Positions 1 to 9,487 are shown, counted from the first letter of the stretch. The stretch: DNA of 50,841 bases from Prevotella sp. (GCA_017415455.1 JAFQGS010000026.1:1-50841), one strand, 5' to 3'. Translations and numbers: made by a program. The notes: a model not told the origin generated them from the sequence alone.

Positions 1-32
1 CTATGGAAGAATTCAACGACTTGCTGAAGTAA
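1..32 (+). CDS. Possible 3' end of a plus-strand gene running in from the left
   Basis: The first bases read, in the frame starting at position 3, MEEFNDLLK followed by a TAA stop at 30-32. This is a plausible hydrophilic C-terminus, but only ten codons are visible, so the product cannot be identified. If real, it converges on the DUF5703 gene at 75-1895 with about 40 bases between the two stops. That gene looks cut short at this very side, so the fragment could belong to whatever replaced its 3' end. The alternative is chance open frame, which cannot be excluded at this length. Confidence 0.25.
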   Translation, partial: MEEFNDLLK

Positions 33-74
33 TCACATACAGACAGAGAAAGAGGCTTTCGACCTTGTATTTCT

Positions 75-1895
75 TTATGCAAAAGTATTTGGTAGTAATA
101 CTGCAGGATCTTTCATGTATGTGTTTCTTGCAATTTCAATGTCAGGTCGTCCCATGCCGTATATTCTCCATGGGAATACCGGGTAGAGCTGTGGTGATTC
201 CACGTTCTGTATTCGTTCCCAAACCACAGCAGGGGCAATACATGTTGTGCCGTCTATGGTGTGAAGCGGAATCTCCGGAATGAGTTTTATCATTGTTGTA
301 TCACCAGTAGCACTAAGCACAGTCCGCAGTGCGGCTATAACACTTGACGGATTGTAAGCCATCTTGTGAGTCTCGCAGCCTGATGACGGATAAAGAACAA
401 GTTTACCCTCGCCATTCAGCTCCTTCACGCCACGCTTTCTTGCAAGATAACGGTAGTGCTCCTCAAAGAATGTAAGGCATTGCTTGATGAGCGGCTGATA
501 TTCTGTTATGTCCATGCCTGCATATTTGTTGGCTTGTATTATCATCATACAGAACTCAAGAGCAGTATCCCATTGGTATTCAAGCCATGCGTTACGCTCC
601 ATTCCATAATCCATACCTTCCTTATGCTTGCCATATTCGGCAGGATTTGGCAAGCCGAAGTTCTCTATCTGCTCAGTAAATGAGGCTCCGTCGTGTCCCC
701 AATAGAACTTTGTGCGCTCAACGGCATTAGGCAGCATTCTGAGGTATGTGTCAAACTGTGCCTTCATCATGTCGGTGTCGCCGCTCTTCAGCATAGGCCA
801 ATATACCAGTCGCTGGTTCTGTGCAGTCATTGTTCCGCCGCCCCAACGTCTGTAGTCAGGTGTGAACGGACATTTGCTGTCAGCATATACAGGGTCGAAG
901 GTGAACAGTCCGCCGTTGAACTTTGTCGGCCATTTGCTATATGCGTTGCATCCAAGCATATATCTGAACAGCTCATAGTTGCGGACCATGCCTCTGGCCT
1001 CTTTGCTGTCGGTTGTGATATAGCTGCGCTGCCAGAACTCGTTCCACCATTTGGCGCTGCGCTTTCTTGACTCTTTTGCCTTGACAGGTGTTTGTTTGCT
1101 GTTGATGTCAAGGTCGATTGTTATTGTCGTCTTGCCGATATTGTTTGCAACGTAGTTCCATGCCTGATAGTCAGTAGATGCATAAAGACCATATTCGGTA
1201 CTGCTGTAAGAGAATGCTGGTGCGTTGATCTTACCACCGAACTTCAGGCCGCCAATAGGGTTGTACAGTTTGTCCTTTATCTCGTCAAGATGCTCGCGTG
1301 TCACGGTGAAGTCAAATACCGTCTGCTGTCTGTTCTGATGATAGAAAGTGAGTGAGCTCTTGCCAGGGATGACAGAATCTTTCAGAGTGTGGCAATCTTT
1401 TGGTATCACCCATTTGTATGAGCACTGCTGGCATTCAGCCTTGGTCACAGGGCGGTCCTTGTAGCGCCAGCTCTCATAGCTAAATGTGGCGTTTGTCTTC
1501 TTCTGTGCATTAATCTCCGCATAGATGACAGGCGAGAACACATCCGCCCAAAGTCTTACCTCGGTGTTTTTACCTTTGATGTATATGGCACCGTCGCTAA
1601 GTCTGAGAATCTGCTTGAAGTCTCCGTCGTTGAAAGGATTAGGTGAAAGCTTGATGCGGAAGCGTCCGGCTTTCAGCAGTGTGTTGTTCTCATCAAACCA
1701 TCCGCTGCGTGAGGCATAGATAAGAATATCTCCATTCTCCACCCATACGTTCATTCCGATGTCACCGCCACCGCATGGCATTGACTCCGATGAGTTCTTG
1801 CTTTGTGTTGTCCACACATAGTCTTCTGGTATATAGTCGGATGCGCCGGCAATCATCGGCAGCATAAGCAATAATGTTATAATCTGTATTCTCAT
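75..1895 (-). CDS. Secreted DUF5703-type glycoside-hydrolase-like protein, probably C-terminally truncated
   Basis: 606 aa with a signal peptide (MRIQIITLLLMLPMIAGA, then SDYIPEDYVW). The N-terminal ~260 residues form a beta-sandwich-like region (MPCGGGDIGMNVWVENGDI) of the DUF5703 type. Residues ~280-600 are helical with several Trp/His-rich stretches (FYWGHDGASFTEQ, LYPSSGCETH), resembling a six-hairpin (alpha/alpha)6 barrel as in GH95-like enzymes. Substrate is unknown; a periplasmic glycosidase role is inferred from its pectin-locus setting. The family members I remember continue for another 150-200 residues, whereas this protein stops right after NTYMKDPAV with an uncharacteristic LLPNTFA tail, so it may be a broken gene. 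It lies 148 bp downstream of the esterase gene with no terminator seen between, so the two are probably co-transcribed. Confidence 0.7.
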   Translation of the reverse strand: MRIQIITLLLMLPMIAGASDYIPEDYVWTTQSKNSSESMPCGGGDIGMNVWVENGDILIYASRSGWFDENNTLLKAGRFRIKLSPNPFNDGDFKQILRLSDGAIYIKGKNTEVRLWADVFSPVIYAEINAQKKTNATFSYESWRYKDRPVTKAECQQCSYKWVIPKDCHTLKDSVIPGKSSLTFYHQNRQQTVFDFTVTREHLDEIKDKLYNPIGGLKFGGKINAPAFSYSSTEYGLYASTDYQAWNYVANNIGKTTITIDLDINSKQTPVKAKESRKRSAKWWNEFWQRSYITTDSKEARGMVRNYELFRYMLGCNAYSKWPTKFNGGLFTFDPVYADSKCPFTPDYRRWGGGTMTAQNQRLVYWPMLKSGDTDMMKAQFDTYLRMLPNAVERTKFYWGHDGASFTEQIENFGLPNPAEYGKHKEGMDYGMERNAWLEYQWDTALEFCMMIIQANKYAGMDITEYQPLIKQCLTFFEEHYRYLARKRGVKELNGEGKLVLYPSSGCETHKMAYNPSSVIAALRTVLSATGDTTMIKLIPEIPLHTIDGTTCIAPAVVWERIQNVESPQLYPVFPWRIYGMGRPDIEIARNTYMKDPAVLLPNTFA

Positions 1896-2043
1896 GTTAT
1901 GAATAACGAAATGATAATGGTTTAATGTGAACGATGACTATGGTTAATTGGTTAATGTTTAAAGTTTAAAGTTTAATGTTGACGTTGACGTTGTCGTTCT
2001 CGTTAATCAAACAACTCACCAACTTCCCAACTCCTAATGCTGT

Positions 2044-3453
2044 TTATTTCTCCCAGTTGTCTGTTCTGAACGAGCTTACTGGCAGTCCGTCGCAATAGAG
2101 GTCGCCCTCAACCCAGTCCTTGAACGCATATCTCACGGCAACAGGCTTTTTCACCTTGTCGCTCTTAACCTTCACCTTGCTACGGCTTATCCATGCCTTT
2201 GCAGGATAGAATACGCGGTCCTCGCCGGCAATCTCAAAGCAATAGCTGCGATAAGTCTCCTTGCCGTACACCCACATGTCGGCACGCTCAAATGATACTG
2301 TTGCGGTGTCGTTGCTGAATGTAACGTCCTTGTAGTATGCGCTTTCAGACTTCAGTCCCTTCATGCCGTAAGTCTTATCCATGGCAAGCAGTGCCAGACG
2401 CTGTCCTGCCAGGTCCTTTCTTCTTGGATGAATACATGTCTCCATGCCCGCATCCATAAGTACGGCCATGCCGCAGTTGTTTATCATATGCTCCGCCTTT
2501 GCCTGTTGCTCACGCAGGAAAGCGCTGTTGTGATCCCATTTTATTATGCTGTAGTCATAAGGAGCAATCTGGCAGTAATAGAACGGAAACTCTCCGATGC
2601 CCCATTCTGAGCGCCATCCCTCAACCATAGCCTTCATCATGTCGGCGTATGTGTTATATCTTGGTACATTGTCCTCACCCTGATACCATATCACGCCGCG
2701 CATTGCCATACCAATGAGTGGGCGTAGCATACCATTATACAGTACAGTAGGAGTGCGGTTCTTAGACCATATATCCTCCGGCTTCTGTGGTATCTTTGTC
2801 TCCGGGAACGCCTTCAGCCATTCTGCTCTCATCCATGCCTCGCAAGCAGAGCCGCCCCATGCTGTCACCACCAGTCCTACTGGTACGTCAAGCAGTTGTC
2901 TTAACTCTTTGGCAAAGAAGTATGCTGTGGCACTGAACTTACGGATTGTCTCCGGATTTGCCTCATTCCATTTTCCGCTTACTGTGTCAACCGGAGTCAG
3001 CTGACTGTTACGCTTGAGTGTGAACATACGCAACTTGCTGTCCTTGCTGTGCATCATCTCCATGAGTCCGTTCTCCACAGGCTGGTTCTTGAAACCCTCC
3101 ATTGGCATCTCCATATTGCTCTGTCCTGAGCATACCCACACCTCACCGATGAGGATATCGTTTAGCTTTGTCTCCTCGCCGTCGTTAAGCGTGATGGAAT
3201 ATGGTCCGCCTGCCTCAGGAGTCTCTATTGCAATCTTCCATTTTCCTTGCTTGTCAGCTTTGGCAGAATACGTTTTGTTGTTCCATGACGTTGTGATTTT
3301 CACTGTTGCTTTCTCTTTTGCAGTACCCCATAGGTTTGCGTTTGTCTCACGCTGCATCACCATTCCGTCAGAGAAAATCTTAGGCAACGTAACCTTTGCG
3401 CTTATTCCGCTTGCCATAAGGGCAGCGCAAAGCAATAAAGTAAGTTTTTTCAT
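2044..3453 (-). CDS. Secreted sialate O-acetylesterase-like SGNH esterase
   Basis: 469 aa from the ATG at 3453. That start gives a clean signal peptide (MKKLTLLLCAALMASGISA) and sits ~55 nt downstream of a good promoter; the upstream in-frame ATG at 3507 would add 18 polar residues in front of the signal and is rejected. An N-terminal beta-sandwich (LPKIFSDGMVMQRE) precedes the esterase core. The nucleophile motif VCSGQSNMEMPM places the catalytic Ser near residue 112, and CIHPRRKD supplies the likely catalytic His near 342. The family (SASA/DUF303) removes acetyl groups from sugars. In a pectin locus the target is more likely acetylated pectic sugars than sialic acid; RG-II aceric acid and 2-O-methylfucose are acetylated, so that is a reasonable but unproven target. 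Confidence 0.85.
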   Translation of the reverse strand: MKKLTLLLCAALMASGISAKVTLPKIFSDGMVMQRETNANLWGTAKEKATVKITTSWNNKTYSAKADKQGKWKIAIETPEAGGPYSITLNDGEETKLNDILIGEVWVCSGQSNMEMPMEGFKNQPVENGLMEMMHSKDSKLRMFTLKRNSQLTPVDTVSGKWNEANPETIRKFSATAYFFAKELRQLLDVPVGLVVTAWGGSACEAWMRAEWLKAFPETKIPQKPEDIWSKNRTPTVLYNGMLRPLIGMAMRGVIWYQGEDNVPRYNTYADMMKAMVEGWRSEWGIGEFPFYYCQIAPYDYSIIKWDHNSAFLREQQAKAEHMINNCGMAVLMDAGMETCIHPRRKDLAGQRLALLAMDKTYGMKGLKSESAYYKDVTFSNDTATVSFERADMWVYGKETYRSYCFEIAGEDRVFYPAKAWISRSKVKVKSDKVKKPVAVRYAFKDWVEGDLYCDGLPVSSFRTDNWEK

Positions 3454-3515
3454 GATTGATATTTTTGTAGTTATAGATTCTTTTTTCTGTTTGTTGCGTA
3501 GAAACAACTATGATG

Positions 3516-3546
3516 CAAAAATAACCAAACTTATTGACTTTACAAA
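3516..3546 (-). promoter_or_regulatory. Bacteroidetes-type promoter for the esterase gene
   Basis: On the minus strand TTTG (complement of 3543-3546), 19 bp, then TATTTTTG (complement of 3516-3523). This matches the -33 TTTG / -7 TAnnTTTG consensus with ideal spacing. It predicts a transcription start near 3508 and a leader of about 55 nt before the ATG at 3453, which also supports that start. Confidence 0.7.
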
Positions 3547-3626
3547 GAGTTTTACTACTTTTTGCTTCTATCAGTCTATATTGTCGGCAAAAAAGATAAT
3601 GATACTTAAGCTTGCCGATGATATAC

Positions 3627-3672
3627 GAAATAACACGCCAGTTTCCTTTCAAGAAATCCAGCGTGTTATTTC
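3627..3672. terminator. Long hairpin between the GLUG operon and the esterase gene
   Basis: Perfect inverted repeat GAAATAACACGC (3627-3638) against GCGTGTTATTTC (3661-3672) with a ~22-nt spacer that can fold further. It sits 65 bp past the stop of the 3737-6550 gene and upstream of the esterase promoter. The U-tract expected of an intrinsic terminator is only partly present (AT-rich stem base), so terminator function for the GLUG operon is probable, not certain. Confidence 0.5.
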
Positions 3673-3736
3673 CATTTGTGATAATATAGGTACTTTAAGT
3701 TTGCATATTACTAAACAAACCTTAACACCAACTGCT

Positions 3737-6550
3737 CTAATTGTTAGAGAAATATACGTTTTGGAACGGACAACTTACCAATATAGGGTGTGTGTTGTTA
3801 TACATCATCCATGTGTTGTTGAAGTCAAATCCTTTGAATTTTGATTGGTCGCTTGGGGTTTCTACATAAGTATCGGCAATGTAGTCTCGTGCTTTGCCTT
3901 TGGTGTAATAGGTGTAGTCGTCGTGCATGTCCGGACCATACTTGTAATCTCCCACGATGGCATAATCGGTCTCTCCATAGTTTACAAGTGCCTGCAGATA
4001 GTTGTAGCGGTCGGAATATCCGATTATTCCACCTGCCTTGCCATTGCCCGACGATATATTGCCCTCGTTATAACAGTCGTGAATCCATGCGTCGTGGTCT
4101 TCCCAGTCAATAGTGCCTTCCTCTGCATATCCTACGATGCCTCCAACCCGTGCTTCCCCCGAGCTTGAAACCGTACCCTTGTTTGCACACCATCCTATTT
4201 CAAGATTGGTGGATACATATAGTCCGAGCGTTTCCGGCGGCGCATCACGTCCCATAAGTCCGATGATACCGCCAGTGCGACTATCTCCCGAACTATGTAC
4301 ATATCCATGGTTTGCGCATCTGTATATGCGCCCTTTTATTGAGGGTATCAAGCCGACGATGCCGCCAGTGGTACTCTTGTTGCCGTTTATATTCCCATAG
4401 TTCGCGCAACTTTCCACATGTATATAATAATCGCTGCCGTTGCTGCCATGCAGATATCCCACAACACCGCCCACGTCTGTTGTTCCTGATACGTTGCCAA
4501 TGTTAACGCAAGCATAGAAAAACGTCCTTGTCTGTGTGATGTCATGATAGTTTGCGGCTCCGGCAATGCCGCCCACATTCTCGTTTCCTTCTATTTTCCC
4601 GTAGTTGACACTTGAGTCAATTCTCCCGTCTTTAGTAAATTTTCCGCAAATGCCTCCAATGTCTTTATTCCCTTTCACTGTGCCGTCGAATGTACATTGC
4701 TCAATGAGGTGCGTTGTTGTTGTAAGTTCTGCTGCTCCAACAATTCCGCCAATGCTGTCTGTTCCGGCTACATTTGCTCGTACACTGATGTATTTTATAT
4801 TACTGTTTGTGGCAAATCCCACAGCACCGCCAATGCGGTTGCGCCCCGTTACATTGCCATTGAAGTCTGCGTCAAACTGGTCTTTTTTAGGAATAGCACG
4901 CTTGGCCCCCGATACATAGGTTAGATAGTTGTTGCTTAACAGAGTGCTGTTGGACAGGTAACCGACGATACCACCGGCGCAGAAGTCACTGCTGACAGTT
5001 AAAGCCTCATTATATTTCACAAACGAAACGTATATTTGCGTGTCATAAGCTTCTCCCGCCACTCCTCCGGCGTACATTTTGTTTGCTGTTATTCCGTTAT
5101 GCCCAAAGAGAATATTAGTAGGTCCGTTGATGTTCATCTTACAATCATCTATCTTTCCGACGATGCCTCCTACCGACGTGTTTCCTGCAATGTTCTTGTT
5201 TCTTATGTTATTGGTTCCTGTTAGTCTCAGTATGCCGATATTTTTGGCAATGCCGACAAATCCTCCTACATATTTGTCACCTCTTACATACGACTCCATG
5301 TTGCAGTCTGTTATGTTTAAGTCTTTGTCGATGTCTCCCCATCCGACAAATCCTCCAACGTAGTCGTTTTTCGCTTTTATTGATGTCTTTACGGTGCATG
5401 AGCTGATTGAACATTCGCCCGAAGGTGATGATATGGCGCCGATTAGTCCTCCTGCCGAATTGGAAGAAGAGTAAATTGGTGCCACATCGCTGTTCGCATC
5501 AGACACGTCGTGTGTGATATATATGTTTCGTAGTGTGAATTTTGAATTCAGCATACGTCCCACAAGTCCGCCCACGTCTGTGCTTCCGCTGATGGATATG
5601 AAGTCAGAACTGAAACCTTTGTTTCCCGAACCGTCAATATCAATACTTGCATCCTCAACTTCTCCGATAAGTCCGCCTACATATTTTGCGGCATTATATC
5701 CCGACTGCGAGTATATGGTAGTCTGATAATATACGTCTTTTATCGTCACATTCCCCTTTGCCTCTCCTGCCAGTGCTCCTGCGTTGTTTGAGATGTTGCC
5801 GATGTCTGCTACGATGTAAAGATTGGAAATATTCGCTCCATCCCGTAGACCGGAAAACAGTCCTATGTTTTTGTCTATGTCTTCACTGCCAGCCCCAATA
5901 TATTTGTATTCAATGGTATAGTTGCCACCGTCATAGTTTCCGGCAAACTCCTCTCCCGAATAACCTCTGTTTGTGTTGGCATAACTTGGCGCCAGTGCTT
6001 TAAAAGACTGTGTCTGCTTGAAATATTGCCCCTTACCCTTGTTCGTGTCGGTGGAAAGCTCGTATTTCAGCATGTCAAAATCCTCAGCACTACTGATGAT
6101 ATACGGATTGTCCTCCGTGCCGTCACCTTTTCTCAGTGAGTATGTCTTCATCACATAGTTGATGCATTGCAGCATATTATTCTGAAACCTCACATCCAAC
6201 CTGTTTCCGTAAAGCACCCCCTGCAAGGTTTTGCACGACATCTCATAGTCGCCGTCAGGTATCTGTTTGATATCTTTAATGGGTATGCTGAACATGTAGC
6301 TTTCTCCCAGGAGTTTCACGTCTGACACAATACTGAATACAGCATCGTCTTGTCTTGATTTCAGCAGCAGGACTATAGCGCCTGGCTCCTCTCCTAAATC
6401 CAGATGATTGCGGCTTATATGGCACACAGAAATGTCATCCTGCAGATACGAGCCGATTTCGTTACGATATAATTCATCATCGTCGCTGCATGCTGTCAGC
6501 ATTCCGCCGATAATGAGAGAGATGATAGCAATAGAGAATAATCTGTTCAT
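3737..6550 (-). CDS. Surface lipoprotein made of GLUG repeats
   Basis: 937 aa. The signal MNRLFSIAIISLIIGGMLTAC ends in a lipobox with Cys at 21, followed by SDDDE; acidic residues right after the Cys are the Bacteroidetes signal for export to the outer face of the outer membrane. Residues ~25-150 form a domain without repeats. From ~190 to ~900 the protein is a chain of about 18 GLUG units (VGGLIGEV, VGGFVGWG, AGGIVGYL, IGGICGKF and so on), each with a GNVSG-like turn, predicting a long beta-solenoid. GLUG proteins are associated with adhesion, and some are attached to glycan-processing systems; no catalytic motif is visible. It follows the other GLUG gene by 12 bp, so the two form an operon and may act as a pair. 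Confidence 0.85.
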   Translation of the reverse strand: MNRLFSIAIISLIIGGMLTACSDDDELYRNEIGSYLQDDISVCHISRNHLDLGEEPGAIVLLLKSRQDDAVFSIVSDVKLLGESYMFSIPIKDIKQIPDGDYEMSCKTLQGVLYGNRLDVRFQNNMLQCINYVMKTYSLRKGDGTEDNPYIISSAEDFDMLKYELSTDTNKGKGQYFKQTQSFKALAPSYANTNRGYSGEEFAGNYDGGNYTIEYKYIGAGSEDIDKNIGLFSGLRDGANISNLYIVADIGNISNNAGALAGEAKGNVTIKDVYYQTTIYSQSGYNAAKYVGGLIGEVEDASIDIDGSGNKGFSSDFISISGSTDVGGLVGRMLNSKFTLRNIYITHDVSDANSDVAPIYSSSNSAGGLIGAISSPSGECSISSCTVKTSIKAKNDYVGGFVGWGDIDKDLNITDCNMESYVRGDKYVGGFVGIAKNIGILRLTGTNNIRNKNIAGNTSVGGIVGKIDDCKMNINGPTNILFGHNGITANKMYAGGVAGEAYDTQIYVSFVKYNEALTVSSDFCAGGIVGYLSNSTLLSNNYLTYVSGAKRAIPKKDQFDADFNGNVTGRNRIGGAVGFATNSNIKYISVRANVAGTDSIGGIVGAAELTTTTHLIEQCTFDGTVKGNKDIGGICGKFTKDGRIDSSVNYGKIEGNENVGGIAGAANYHDITQTRTFFYACVNIGNVSGTTDVGGVVGYLHGSNGSDYYIHVESCANYGNINGNKSTTGGIVGLIPSIKGRIYRCANHGYVHSSGDSRTGGIIGLMGRDAPPETLGLYVSTNLEIGWCANKGTVSSSGEARVGGIVGYAEEGTIDWEDHDAWIHDCYNEGNISSGNGKAGGIIGYSDRYNYLQALVNYGETDYAIVGDYKYGPDMHDDYTYYTKGKARDYIADTYVETPSDQSKFKGFDFNNTWMMYNNTHPILVSCPFQNVYFSNN

Positions 6551-6562
6551 ATTAAATATGTT

Positions 6563-9487
6563 TTATTGGTTTCTCATTTCAGAAAAGTAAGGTATGGGGA
6601 AACTTGCGCCATTTGGAATGTGCCATGACTCTTTCTCTCCAATCTTCCATGGGTAGGCTTTTGCATTGTTCAAGTCTTCAAATGCTATTGTGTTGCAGTC
6701 ACTGCTTGCATAAGTGCGATTGTCGAAAATGGCAAGATCGCTATATCCTGCACCGTAGGTACGATAGAATAGGTTTGATGTTGAAGACACCGTACTGCTG
6801 TTCTTCCACACCGAGGCACATCGCCTTATTGATGATTTTGTCTCGGCTGTACCTACGAGATGCCCGCCCTGTACTCCTGCTGTGTTCAGACAGTCGTACA
6901 CCATGCCGTGATCTGCCAGATGTCCTACAATTCCTCCGATGCGGTACAGCTCACCGTTGTTGCATTTCACATTGCCCGCATTTACGCATTGAGACACGAT
7001 GACAGCATTGGCGGTGGATTCCTGCATGAGCTGTGACACCGACACTGCACCGCCCACTGCCGTCGACACCATACCTAACGTCTGGAATATCAGGCTTGCT
7101 CCGCCTGTGGCAAATGCCGATATCGTGCTGAAAGACACCGTTGCCAGTATTGCTATTCCACTGAATGCGGCATGCACTATGTTCTTTGTCTTTATCATGC
7201 TGCTCACATCATCTGCCAGTGCAATGCGCTTGTTGTTGATATTGGTGTTAATGATGGAGTCGTTGTTTGATGTTGTATAGTATTCCAACTGCTTGTCCAT
7301 GCCATTGCTGTAACATTCCGAGAGAGTAGAAGCCTCCAATCCTTCGTACAAGGCTAAATTATCGGTGGATGTTTTGCGCAGCTGGCTCAGCGTTGTTGAT
7401 ATGTCTTTCATATTCTTGTCTACAGTAGTGCTCACGTCTGTGCACAATGTCTCCCATTCCTTCTCGTCATAGTGCTGTGCAAAAGGATATATGAGAATGG
7501 CGTTGTCTATGCCTGCCAGGATAAATGATGTGCCCACAGATATGGCCTGAGCCACTCGTTTCACTGCTCCGGCAGCACTGCCTATCACAACACCCACGAT
7601 AGGACCTACAAAGAAAGCCGACGTTACGTCTACCACAACCATCACCGTCTGTGCGATGCTTACACCCGATGTCTCGTCAATATGACCGAGCTCGCCCACT
7701 ATTCCGCCCACGCTACCGTTGCCGGTAACTGTGCCGAAGTTGCCGCAATGATGGAAAACAGTGTTGTTTGTTGCAATGGCGCATAAGCCTCCTGTGTGGG
7801 TGCTTGCGTTCTTGCTTGTAATATTACCGTAGTTTTGCGAGAAGGCAACAGAGCCGAATTCTGTCTTCGATATAATTCCGGAAACGAAGTTGCGGCCAGA
7901 CACATTACCAGTGTTCACCATGTTGTGAGCCACTCCCAATGAAGTGTTGCCCACGCCGCCAGACACATAGTCGCCCTTACCGCTTATATTTCCCGTGTTG
8001 TATCCTCCGAAACATCCGAACTGAGCTTCTCCGCACAGTCCGCCAATGCTGTTGTCGCCGCTTACGTTGCCGGTATTGCCGCAATAGCGCAGATAGGTGG
8101 TGTTGTATGTCATTGGATCGGATGTTGACCCCGACCCGCCTATGCGTGTGCTTCCAATGATGCCGCCCACTCCGGCATATCCCGTAACCTCTCCGTGGTT
8201 CAATGATGCCGTGATGAACGAGATGCCAGAGCCTCCGCAGATGCCTCCTGTGCCAAATCCGGCAGTCTGTGAGTTGCCAGGTGTATAGCAGGCAGCACCC
8301 TTCACCGTTGCGTTGTTGGTACATCCGTTAACAATCAGCGTGTCGCAACTGCCCACGATGCCGCCGGCTCCGGAATAGTCTGATGTGATGTTGCAGTTTG
8401 CTGCAGTGCTGCAATTGTTTATCGTCAGACTGGAATATATGCCGGTACCTCCCACGATGCCGCCGGCATTGCAAGTGGCATTTATTGTAGTATCGTCTAT
8501 CTTGCACGACGAGATGATGGCGATGGCATTAAGGTCGAGACCTCCCAATATTCCTCCCATCATCATTGTACTGCGTATATTGTCTCCCTCATCATATCCG
8601 CAAACTGTGGCCGACGAAACGCTGCAGTTGCTTATTGAAGAGGCATATCGCTTTTCGCCAGCCTGCAATATGCCGCCGGCTATGACTCCGACGATGCCGT
8701 CGCCTTTCATTTCTGCATTTGTAATGTTCAGACTGTCTATCTTTGCGTCAAGCAGATAGCCGAACAATCCTATTCCCGTCATGTCCCTTGTCTTCGCCCA
8801 GAGGTATGATATTGTGTTAATGGTGCCGTCTGTCGATGCTCCTATGTACGCTCCTCTGAACGGGTTGCTTGCAGTGCCGATAGGCAGCCAGCCGAAGTTG
8901 TTGTCACAACGGAACGATGCGTAATCCATATCGATGTCGGCATCCTGTCGGTAAACGGCTGTTGCGGCATTCTTGTCACCGTCTTCTATGGCGAAGGTCA
9001 ATTCAAGAAGATGGTTGTACGATGTTATGATATACGGATCTTCCTTTGTGCCGCTGCCGAACATCCCGTATGCCGAGTTATAATTGTCAAGTAATGTCGT
9101 TCTTCCGTTCGATATGCTTATCTTGCATCCTAATCCATGCTGCGCTTTCGTATATTTGGAATCTTCATTTCCTGTCAGCTCATATTCCAGATAAAGCAAC
9201 TGATATGTTCCGTCTTTCAATCCGTGCCTAAGCTTCAGGGCTGGATGTTCCCCCGTTTGCACCACCGTTCCGCTGCGCCTTATCGTTGTTCCGTCGGGCG
9301 TCTTTATATAGCATGTGTAGGGCACTTTGGTATATTCCTCTAATCCCTGCGCCAACTCTATAATGTCGTGCGACCCTATAAAGGTGTCGTCAGGATAATC
9401 TGTATCAGGAATGGTAATCTCGTCTTCGCAGGCGGAGAGAGAAAACACAGCAAATAACACTAACAGTAGTTTGGATAGAGTGTTCAT
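6563..9487 (-). CDS. Surface GLUG-repeat lipoprotein with an inserted helical hydrophobic domain
   Basis: 974 aa. Lipobox LFAVFSLSAC with Cys at 20, followed by EDEI, predicting surface exposure. Residues ~21-150 match the non-repeat N-terminal domain of the neighbouring GLUG protein in layout, including a KEDPYIITSYNHL entry to the repeats. About ten GLUG units follow to residue ~602 (MMGGILGG, AGGIVGGT, IGGLCGEA, VGGIVGEL). The solenoid is then broken by ~230 residues of a different kind (603-832): a hydrophobic stretch ~609-665, a polar Thr/Ser/Asp-rich helical part ~670-765 and a second hydrophobic stretch ~770-820. A final GLUG unit (IGGIVGHL, ~850) and a closing domain complete it. Function unknown; the insert is discussed under findings. 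It is first of a two-gene operon. Confidence 0.85.
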   Translation of the reverse strand: MNTLSKLLLVLFAVFSLSACEDEITIPDTDYPDDTFIGSHDIIELAQGLEEYTKVPYTCYIKTPDGTTIRRSGTVVQTGEHPALKLRHGLKDGTYQLLYLEYELTGNEDSKYTKAQHGLGCKISISNGRTTLLDNYNSAYGMFGSGTKEDPYIITSYNHLLELTFAIEDGDKNAATAVYRQDADIDMDYASFRCDNNFGWLPIGTASNPFRGAYIGASTDGTINTISYLWAKTRDMTGIGLFGYLLDAKIDSLNITNAEMKGDGIVGVIAGGILQAGEKRYASSISNCSVSSATVCGYDEGDNIRSTMMMGGILGGLDLNAIAIISSCKIDDTTINATCNAGGIVGGTGIYSSLTINNCSTAANCNITSDYSGAGGIVGSCDTLIVNGCTNNATVKGAACYTPGNSQTAGFGTGGICGGSGISFITASLNHGEVTGYAGVGGIIGSTRIGGSGSTSDPMTYNTTYLRYCGNTGNVSGDNSIGGLCGEAQFGCFGGYNTGNISGKGDYVSGGVGNTSLGVAHNMVNTGNVSGRNFVSGIISKTEFGSVAFSQNYGNITSKNASTHTGGLCAIATNNTVFHHCGNFGTVTGNGSVGGIVGELGHIDETSGVSIAQTVMVVVDVTSAFFVGPIVGVVIGSAAGAVKRVAQAISVGTSFILAGIDNAILIYPFAQHYDEKEWETLCTDVSTTVDKNMKDISTTLSQLRKTSTDNLALYEGLEASTLSECYSNGMDKQLEYYTTSNNDSIINTNINNKRIALADDVSSMIKTKNIVHAAFSGIAILATVSFSTISAFATGGASLIFQTLGMVSTAVGGAVSVSQLMQESTANAVIVSQCVNAGNVKCNNGELYRIGGIVGHLADHGMVYDCLNTAGVQGGHLVGTAETKSSIRRCASVWKNSSTVSSTSNLFYRTYGAGYSDLAIFDNRTYASSDCNTIAFEDLNNAKAYPWKIGEKESWHIPNGASFPIPYFSEMRNQ
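6992..7681 (-). other. Sub-gene region encoding the non-GLUG helical insert (residues ~603-832)
   Basis: These bases encode the part of the GLUG protein without GGxxG units. Two Ala/Val/Gly/Ile-rich segments (e.g. FFVGPIVGVVIGSAAGAV and FSGIAILATVSF) flank a ~100-residue polar helical segment (NMKDISTTLSQLRKT). The insert begins directly after a GLUG unit and ends at SQCVNAGNVKCNN, which is the start of the next unit, so it sits exactly at a repeat boundary. That placement suggests an inserted domain and not a decayed repeat. Confidence 0.6.

Noticed and set aside
3014-3844. 276-codon plus-strand open frame
   Set aside because: Antisense to the esterase N-terminus and running through its promoter and a hairpin; no domain character.
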